From an uncultured Bacilli bacterium (lineage in GTDB: Bacteria; Bacillota_I; Bacilli_A; RF39; UBA660): a stretch of 19,435 bases of DNA. A program made the position numbers and the translations under genes. This document shows, one piece after another, positions 15,531-19,435 of this stretch (the stretch's first letter is position 1; each line of letters starts with the position of its first letter). Below the pieces are notes generated by a model, which was given only the letters and a program-made list of their open reading frames with translations, ran no database searches and was not told where the DNA came from. The stretch lies in NCBI GenBank assembly GCA_947593275.1, contig CANQDN010000006.1, positions 1 to 19,435 on the forward strand, written 5' to 3'.

Positions 15531-16210
15531 AATTTCCTTCCTTTTCCATTTATTAAACTATATATTTCTTCTTGGGCATCTTTAAGATTTGATGATTGTA
15601 ATTCAATATTTAAGGATAAGCTTTTAAAAGGTTTAAGAATTTTCCCTTTTTTATTAATAAAAGTACTTATTATATCTATTACATTACCATCTTCGTTTAA
15701 AATATAGCTGTTAGCAAGAGCAATTTCTTCCTTAAATTCAGAGTTATAAATAAAGCTCCCAATAACACTATAATAATCACTTAATAGTTTTTTATTATTT
15801 ACATCATATAGAGCATATCTTGCCCAGGCTTCTTCGTTATTTTGTAATTGAACTAGATTATTATCAACTTGGAAGAAAGCAACACAATTGAGTTCTGCAC
15901 AAAATTTAGCTTGAGATCCTTTAAATGTAAAATGTAATATATCTTCAGAATTTTCTGTTTGAACTTTGAGTAATATATTACCTTTGGCTAAAATTAGAAT
16001 ATCTAAGAGATTTTGTTCGATTATTAAAGGAATTACTTCTTCATAATTTTGATCAACTATTCCAATGCATCTAGTTAATTGAAAGTTATCATCATCATCG
16101 TAGCTACCAAATAAAGCATGGACTATGCCATAACCATTTATAAATTCGACATCTTTTTTTAATAAAGTTATTTCTTCTTCACCACATATAATTTTAAAAC
16201 TATTATTCAT
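15515..16210 (-). CDS. Uncharacterised protein, weakly WG-repeat-like
   Basis: No firm family. The 231 aa sequence is rich in beta-strand-like alternation. Segments such as IGIVDQNYEEVIPL and YILNEDGNVIDI resemble single units of WG repeats, although the Trp-Gly pair is absent. There is no signal peptide or membrane segment. A GGGGTG SD precedes the ATG by seven bases. It opens the operon with the cyclophilin lipoprotein and the DUF1653 gene, which does not reveal its task. Confidence 0.75.
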   Translation of the reverse strand: MNNSFKIICGEEEITLLKKDVEFINGYGIVHALFGSYDDDDNFQLTRCIGIVDQNYEEVIPLIIEQNLLDILILAKGNILLKVQTENSEDILHFTFKGSQAKFCAELNCVAFFQVDNNLVQLQNNEEAWARYALYDVNNKKLLSDYYSVIGSFIYNSEFKEEIALANSYILNEDGNVIDIISTFINKKGKILKPFKSLSLNIELQSSNLKDAQEEIYSLINGKGRKLCKKD

Positions 16211-16233
16211 TTCAAAACACCCCGTCTAAATTA

Positions 16234-16262
16234 AGTTTAACACTAGATAGGAAGTAAAACAA
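16234..16262 (-). promoter_or_regulatory. Promoter of the 16210-14667 operon
   Basis: On the minus strand TTGTTT (16262-16257), a 17-base spacer and TAAACT (16239-16234) with an upstream TG form a fair promoter about 25 bases before the ATG. It is divergent from the promoter of the PepSY gene. Confidence 0.45.
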
Positions 16263-16321
16263 GTCTTTTATATTTTTTTTAAATAAAAATAAAGGTAGAC
16301 TATAGTAAATTTTATTATTTG

Positions 16322-16330
16322 TGTTATAAT
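16322..16330 (+). promoter_or_regulatory. Extended -10 promoter of the PepSY gene
   Basis: TG, one base, then TATAAT (16325-16330) forms an extended -10 box. No clear -35 box is present. An ATG at 16329-16331 lies within this box and so cannot be the start codon of the transcript. Confidence 0.55.
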
Positions 16331-16355
16331 GAATTTGAATAGAGTTGAGGTAAAT

Positions 16356-16769
16356 ATGAAGAAAGAAGAAAAAAAGTTAAAAAATATCATTGTTCTTTTA
16401 ACTATAATAATTGTTATATTAGTGGGTTTGGCGATATTTGTTATTATTGAATTTAATGATGAAAGAAAGGATATTAGAGAGTTATATAATCATAATAATG
16501 GAGGATATAATGAAAGCCTAGATAATCCAAATAGTGATGATAATAATGATTCTAATAATAACTATATATCTAGAGAAAAGGCCTTAAAAATAGCTTTAGA
16601 TGATGTAAAGCTAAATAATAGTGATGTTTATGATATTGATATTGAATTAGATTATAAATATAATCAAATGGTTTATGAAATTGATTTTAAATATAATAAT
16701 TATGAATATGAATATTTTATTAATGCAGAGAATGGAAATATTATAAAATCATTTAGAGAAAGAGATTAA
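16356..16769 (+). CDS. Membrane-anchored PepSY domain protein
   Basis: One hydrophobic segment (about residues 10-31 of this form) follows a Lys-rich N-terminus. A low-complexity Asn/Asp linker comes next, then a C-terminal PepSY domain: REKALKIALDD, paired strands ending YEIDFKYNNYEYEYFINAE (a typical hairpin), and a final NGNIIKSF turn. PepSY domains are often found outside the membrane in regulators of peptidases or signalling proteins. The target is unknown. The start at 16356 is decided by GAGG at 16347-16350, five bases upstream. It is the only protein gene on the plus strand and is divergent from the cyclophilin operon. Confidence 0.85.
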   Translation: MKKEEKKLKNIIVLLTIIIVILVGLAIFVIIEFNDERKDIRELYNHNNGGYNESLDNPNSDDNNDSNNNYISREKALKIALDDVKLNNSDVYDIDIELDYKYNQMVYEIDFKYNNYEYEYFINAENGNIIKSFRERD

Positions 16770-16789
16770 TTCGAAGTTAATCTCTTTTT
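16759..16789 (+). terminator. Terminator after the PepSY gene, probably bidirectional
   Basis: AAAGAGATTAA (16759-16769) pairs with TTAATCTCTTT (16777-16787), followed by T's. The stem includes the PepSY stop codon and has A's on its left side, so it can also serve the convergent gene ending at 16803. Confidence 0.85.
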
Positions 16790-16802
16790 ATATATAGTTT
16801 AA

Positions 16803-17396
16803 TTATAAACTTCTTTCGTTTTGGGCACTCATCGCATTATTGTGATTTATTTGTTCACCAATTAATTTAGATAAATTAGATATATTTCTATTATGATTAA
16901 TATCAGATATGACATGTAATATGTAGGAATCTACCATGGATAGTTTAGGATAATTTTCTTTTGTTCGTTCTTTGGTTATTTTGGCATTTAACTCTTCTTT
17001 AGGAATTTTACTTAATCTTATTATCTCTTTTTTGGCATATTGAAGTTCCTCTTTGGTTAGTTTACTTAGCATTAATTCTTCAATAGATTCGTTTGCCATA
17101 TAGTCGTATACTAGCATGTACTCTTCTTCTTTACATTTATTTGTACCATATATTTTAAATAATTTGGCCATGATTTTATTTCTTTTATAGGTGCTCGTTT
17201 CTTCAAGTTCTTCATAAGATAAGTCGGTAACTTTTTTAGAATTTAAATAGGCAATTCTTTCTTTTTCAAATTTAGGTTCATAAGATAACCATTTTAACCA
17301 TTCAAGGTCGGGCATAATATTACTAGTAATATTCCCATGAATTACTTTTACTCCATCTTTAGCCATTTCTTTTAGCATTTCATTACTAAAAATCAT
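16803..17396 (-). CDS. Uncharacterised soluble protein, second gene of a coupled pair
   Basis: I do not recognise a family. The 197 aa sequence is mostly helical and charged, with no membrane segment. A Trp-containing patch (DLEWLKWLSYEP, about residues 30-41) is followed by Lys/Glu-rich helices. The region from about 130 to 182 (SMVDSYILHVISDI) looks amphipathic. The SD GAGGAGG falls at the end of the upstream gene, two bases separate the stop and the start, and the two genes are almost certainly translated together. It ends at the PepSY terminator. Confidence 0.78.
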   Translation of the reverse strand: MIFSNEMLKEMAKDGVKVIHGNITSNIMPDLEWLKWLSYEPKFEKERIAYLNSKKVTDLSYEELEETSTYKRNKIMAKLFKIYGTNKCKEEEYMLVYDYMANESIEELMLSKLTKEELQYAKKEIIRLSKIPKEELNAKITKERTKENYPKLSMVDSYILHVISDINHNRNISNLSKLIGEQINHNNAMSAQNERSL

Positions 17397-17398
17397 AA

Positions 17399-17977
17399 TT
17401 AAACCTCCTCACAATTCTTTTTTCTTAATAACTTTAAATCTTCTCTTGGGTTATTAGGGGTAAGTTCCATATCTTCGGTATTTAGTAAAGCTAGAGATTC
17501 AAATAATTCACAGATAGATAATTCTTTTAAAAACTCTTTTTCCATTTCAGATAAAGCTATTTTAAATCGAGGATCTAAGATGCTATAACGAACATTTAAG
17601 ACGAGTTTATGTTTCATCTCTTCGTTCTTTTTATGAGCCTTTTCTTTAGCTTCTTCATAACTATCAAATAATTCTTCGGTAATATCAACGGGATAAGGAT
17701 TATAATTAAAATCGTATTGTGGTTCGATTCTTTCGCCTAAATTCTTTTCATTGTTAAGTAATGCCATTTTAAAACCATCCAAATTTTTATAAGGGAATAT
17801 TACTTTATGAAAAAGTTTACTATCTCCATTGGAAAAATATTTTAGGGAAGAGGCTACTACCCAACATTTAGAGACAATATACCCTCTTACAATATCTTCA
17901 TAATTAGTTAAATAGTTACCGTTTTCTTTTAATTCTAATATAGCATACTTTATGGGATATTTATTTTCTTTAAGCAT
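17399..17977 (-). CDS. Uncharacterised protein, first gene of a coupled pair
   Basis: No family is recognised. The N-terminal 80 residues have a beta-rich look (IKYAILELKENG, YIVSKCWVVASSLKY, SKLFHKVIFPY). The middle is Glu/Lys-rich, and a C-terminal helical part has several Leu heptads (LKELSICELFESLALL). There is no signal peptide. A strong SD, AAGGAAGGTG, precedes the ATG, and a promoter lies directly upstream. It is co-transcribed with the gene at 16803-17396. The context does not identify its function. Confidence 0.78.
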   Translation of the reverse strand: MLKENKYPIKYAILELKENGNYLTNYEDIVRGYIVSKCWVVASSLKYFSNGDSKLFHKVIFPYKNLDGFKMALLNNEKNLGERIEPQYDFNYNPYPVDITEELFDSYEEAKEKAHKKNEEMKHKLVLNVRYSILDPRFKIALSEMEKEFLKELSICELFESLALLNTEDMELTPNNPREDLKLLRKKNCEEV

Positions 17978-18001
17978 TTAAAAACACCTTCCTTTAAAAT
18001 A

Positions 18002-18030
18002 ATTTTAGCATAAATTTAAAAATACAACAA
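18002..18030 (-). promoter_or_regulatory. Promoter of the uncharacterised pair
   Basis: On the minus strand TTGTTG (18030-18025), a 17-base spacer and TAAAAT (18007-18002) with an upstream TG. It begins exactly at the end of the HAD gene (stop at 18031-18033). No terminator is seen between them. Confidence 0.55.
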
Positions 18031-18654
18031 CTATAATATATTTCTTAATTCTTCAATATTTTGAATCTTTATAGTATCTTTTAATAAGTTTTCTTTATCA
18101 GTAACTAAAATGGTTTTAAATCCAAGTTTTAAAGGCCTTTCGATATCTAATTTTAAATCATCTCCAATTATTATGCATTCAGATGGTTTATGGGTGCCTT
18201 TAGATTTCAAATAAGCTTCATCATATGGCTTTATTTTATTTTCACCATAATACTCTTTGAAATATTTATTTATTCCCATTGCTTCTAATCTATTTCTTTG
18301 AGATTTTTCAAAATAATTAGATAATAAAACTAATTCATATTTTTTACTTAAATATTGTAAAACTTCTGGTATTTCCCCAAAATCACTGGGAATGGCTGTT
18401 TTTAAATTTTTAAAAAATATCTCCAGAAAATTATTTTCTAATTTTATACCTAATCGATTACCAAAAAAATTTAAGTAATCAGTTCTATTATAATTGTCAT
18501 AATGCTTTTCATAATCTTTAATAGAATTTAAAAATATGTTTAAATTTTCATTGGAATATATTCCTGTTTCTTTTAATGTTTGAGTTATAGCGTCCTTAAA
18601 TTGAACATTTCTAATAAGGGTTCCATCTATATTAAAAATTAGTCTTTTTATCAT
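18031..18654 (-). CDS. HAD-like protein lacking the catalytic nucleophile
   Basis: The 207 aa length and motifs match small phosphatases of the haloacid dehalogenase superfamily. Motif II is LLSNY (S112), motif III has K142 in IKPYDE, and motif IV is IGDDLKLD (D165, D166, D170). Motif I should read DxDGT, but here it is NIDGT. The first residue, N8, is encoded by AAT (18633-18631), one base from the Asp codon GAT. That Asp is the nucleophile that is phosphorylated in the family, so phosphatase activity is unlikely. The rest of the fold is intact. The ATG has AAAGGAG about ten bases upstream. It follows the toxin gene by about 40 bases and may be read from the toxin-antitoxin promoter. Confidence 0.9.
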   Translation of the reverse strand: MIKRLIFNIDGTLIRNVQFKDAITQTLKETGIYSNENLNIFLNSIKDYEKHYDNYNRTDYLNFFGNRLGIKLENNFLEIFFKNLKTAIPSDFGEIPEVLQYLSKKYELVLLSNYFEKSQRNRLEAMGINKYFKEYYGENKIKPYDEAYLKSKGTHKPSECIIIGDDLKLDIERPLKLGFKTILVTDKENLLKDTIKIQNIEELRNIL

Positions 18655-18696
18655 GATATTATACTCCTTTATTAATATTGTTAGAAATTAGTATTT

Positions 18697-18978
18697 TTAT
18701 AATTTTTCATAATGAGTCCACATTCTTAAAATATGTATTTCTTTTTTAGTTTCATCAACTTCATATACTATTCGATGTTGTCTATTTATTCTTCTAGAAT
18801 ATAAGCCTGTTAGTTCACCCGTTAGTTTTTCATAAGTAGGTGGATAACAAAATGGATCTGCAAGCATTAAATTTAATATATTTTTACAGCTTTTATCTAA
18901 AGAGGCATTTTTAAGTTTAATTTTATCTTTTTCGGCTTGTTTAGAAAATTTAATTGGATAGAAATTACCATTCTTCAT
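18697..18978 (-). CDS. Txe/YoeB family mRNA-interferase toxin
   Basis: The 93 aa protein matches YoeB-type ribosome-dependent endoribonucleases. It has a FSKQAEKD opening helix, DPFC at about 41-44, and E50 in TYEKLTGEL. SRRINRQHRIVYEV carries the conserved Arg residues (R62, R63), and HY stands near the C-terminus (H89, Y90). These match the E, R, H and Y residues important in YoeB. The start is the ATG at 18976-18978, which overlaps the antitoxin's last codons by 14 bases, with AAGGA about 11 bases upstream. A longer frame opens at 19029 but lies inside the antitoxin gene and lacks an SD. It is co-transcribed with the antitoxin. Confidence 0.93.
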   Translation of the reverse strand: MKNGNFYPIKFSKQAEKDKIKLKNASLDKSCKNILNLMLADPFCYPPTYEKLTGELTGLYSRRINRQHRIVYEVDETKKEIHILRMWTHYEKL

Positions 18979-19222
18979 CTTTTTTATATTCCTTAGCATT
19001 ATCCCAATCTTCATTATTTTTAATATCATTTAGATTTTCAACATAGCCTGGTATACTGGATAAATACAAAGTTTCTTCAATATTTTTCCATTCATCTTCG
19101 GATATTAAAACAGCATTTTTTCCTTTATTATTAACAATGGTAATAGGATTAAAGCCGACATTTACATCGGATACTAATTGAAATAATTTAGCTCTTGCAT
19201 TAGTTATATTTATGGTGTTCAT
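18965..19222 (-). CDS. Phd/YefM family antitoxin
   Basis: The 85 aa protein has the N-terminal Phd/YefM DNA-binding and dimerisation fold. ITNARAKLFQLVSDV is followed by PITIVNNKGKNAVLISEDEWKNIEETLYL, the usual pattern. The acidic C-terminal part (about residues 60-85) should wrap the toxin. It probably represses its own promoter by binding the inverted repeat at 19248-19267. The SD GAGGTG is seven bases before the ATG. The toxin gene overlaps its 3' end. Confidence 0.95.
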   Translation of the reverse strand: MNTINITNARAKLFQLVSDVNVGFNPITIVNNKGKNAVLISEDEWKNIEETLYLSSIPGYVENLNDIKNNEDWDNAKEYKKDEEW

Positions 19223-19241
19223 AGTTTTTCACCTCATTTTA

Positions 19242-19270
19242 ATTATAACGTACTTTTTTATGTACGTCAA
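19242..19270 (-). promoter_or_regulatory. Toxin-antitoxin promoter and operator
   Basis: On the minus strand TTGACG (19270-19265), a 17-base spacer and TATAAT (19247-19242). The inverted repeat ACGTAC, eight bases, GTACGT (19248-19267) fills the spacer and touches both boxes. YefM-type antitoxins are known to bind GTAC-centred palindromes, so this is very likely their operator. Confidence 0.8.
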
Positions 19271-19333
19271 GTATTTATATTATTATATGTAATTATTAAG
19301 TTTTTATGTAGTTCTTGTAAAAAATAAATATAT

Positions 19334-19356
19334 AAAAACCCTTAAATGTAAGGGTT
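19334..19356 (-). terminator. Terminator of the tRNA-Thr transcript
   Basis: On the minus strand AACCCTTA, a 4-base loop and TAAGGGTT form a perfect 8-bp stem followed by T's, about ten bases after the tRNA 3' end. The stretch from 19271 to 19333 shows nothing else. Confidence 0.8.
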
Positions 19357-19366
19357 AAAGACTAAG

Positions 19367-19435
19367 TGGTGCTGAAAACAAGAATCGAACTTGCGACCTA
19401 CGCATTACGAGTGCGTTGCTCTACCGACTGAGCTA
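19367..19435 (-). tRNA. tRNA-Thr (anticodon CGT), partial
   Basis: Read on the minus strand it begins at the TA of positions 8-9, so the seven bases of the 5' acceptor strand lie outside the window. The D arm has AGCTCAGTCGGTAGAGC. The anticodon stem ACGCA/TGCGT holds the loop CTCGTAA, giving anticodon CGT for ACG codons. The T arm holds TTCGATT. The 3' acceptor strand is TTTCAGC, followed by A and an encoded CCA. A terminator follows. Confidence 0.95.

Noticed and set aside
15525..15707. Plus-strand open frame of 60 codons
   Set aside because: It is antisense to the unknown 231 aa gene, with no SD.
18979..19029. Longer start for the YoeB-type toxin
   Set aside because: It would add 17 residues read out of frame inside the antitoxin gene, lacks an SD, and does not match the usual YoeB N-terminus.
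1..19435. Genetic code 4 (TGA as Trp), suggested by the Mollicutes-like composition
   Set aside because: Trp codons checked are TGG, and the GGDEF receptor gene ends at TGA. No frame needs TGA readthrough.
1..19435. CRISPR array, prophage or insertion sequence
   Set aside because: No regularly spaced direct repeats, transposase, integrase or phage structural genes were seen.

Overview
The window looks like chromosome of a very AT-rich, low-GC Gram-positive bacterium (Bacillota, near the Bacilli/Mollicutes boundary, such as an uncultured RF39- or Erysipelotrichales-like gut lineage). This placement is inferred from AT-rich codon use, strong Shine-Dalgarno (SD) sites, the rpsO-pnp and pcrA-ligA pairings, a Bacillus-type PcrA C-terminal tail and a YoeB-type toxin-antitoxin pair. 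Trp is read from TGG and nothing requires an altered genetic code. Nearly everything lies on the minus strand. The plus strand carries only a small RNA candidate at the left edge and one PepSY gene near 16.4 kb.

Layout, left to right. (1) 1-340: no protein gene; a strong plus-strand promoter followed by an unusually G+C-rich, hairpin-forming RNA of about 130 nt and a terminator. (2) 339-875: an N-terminally truncated DUF3800 relic lying convergent to that RNA. (3) 4402 down to 1010: a three-gene membrane operon encoding a small anchored protein, a receptor with two solute-binding-like modules and a degenerate GGDEF domain, and a YihY/BrkB membrane protein. (4) 10612 down to 4496: DNA maintenance genes pcrA, a sugar-type nucleotidyltransferase and ligA. 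PcrA is interrupted by a 361-residue intein inside helicase motif III. (5) 12014 down to 10671: an unknown helical protein and glutamate racemase murI. (6) 14527 down to 12062: rpsO and pnp, with a promoter, a leader that can hide the rpsO SD, and a terminator between the two genes. (7) 16210 down to 14667: an unknown protein, a lipoprotein cyclophilin and a DUF1653 protein, with a PepSY protein divergent from them. (8) 17977 down to 16803: a coupled pair of uncharacterised proteins. (9) 19222 down to 18031: a Phd/YefM-YoeB type toxin-antitoxin pair with a clear promoter-operator, then a HAD-like protein lacking its nucleophilic Asp. (10) 19367-19435: the 3' part of tRNA-Thr(CGT), cut by the window edge, with its terminator.

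Most of the window is housekeeping: DNA repair and ligation, cell-wall D-glutamate, and RNA decay plus ribosomal protein S15. The accessory interest lies in the PcrA intein with a GIY-YIG-like insert, the structured RNA beside a DUF3800 relic, the inactive-looking GGDEF receptor and HAD protein, and the toxin-antitoxin operator. Several genes share one start layout: a TATAAT box, then the SD almost at once, with a decoy start codon upstream of or inside the SD. The intergenic control sites are therefore easy to read here.
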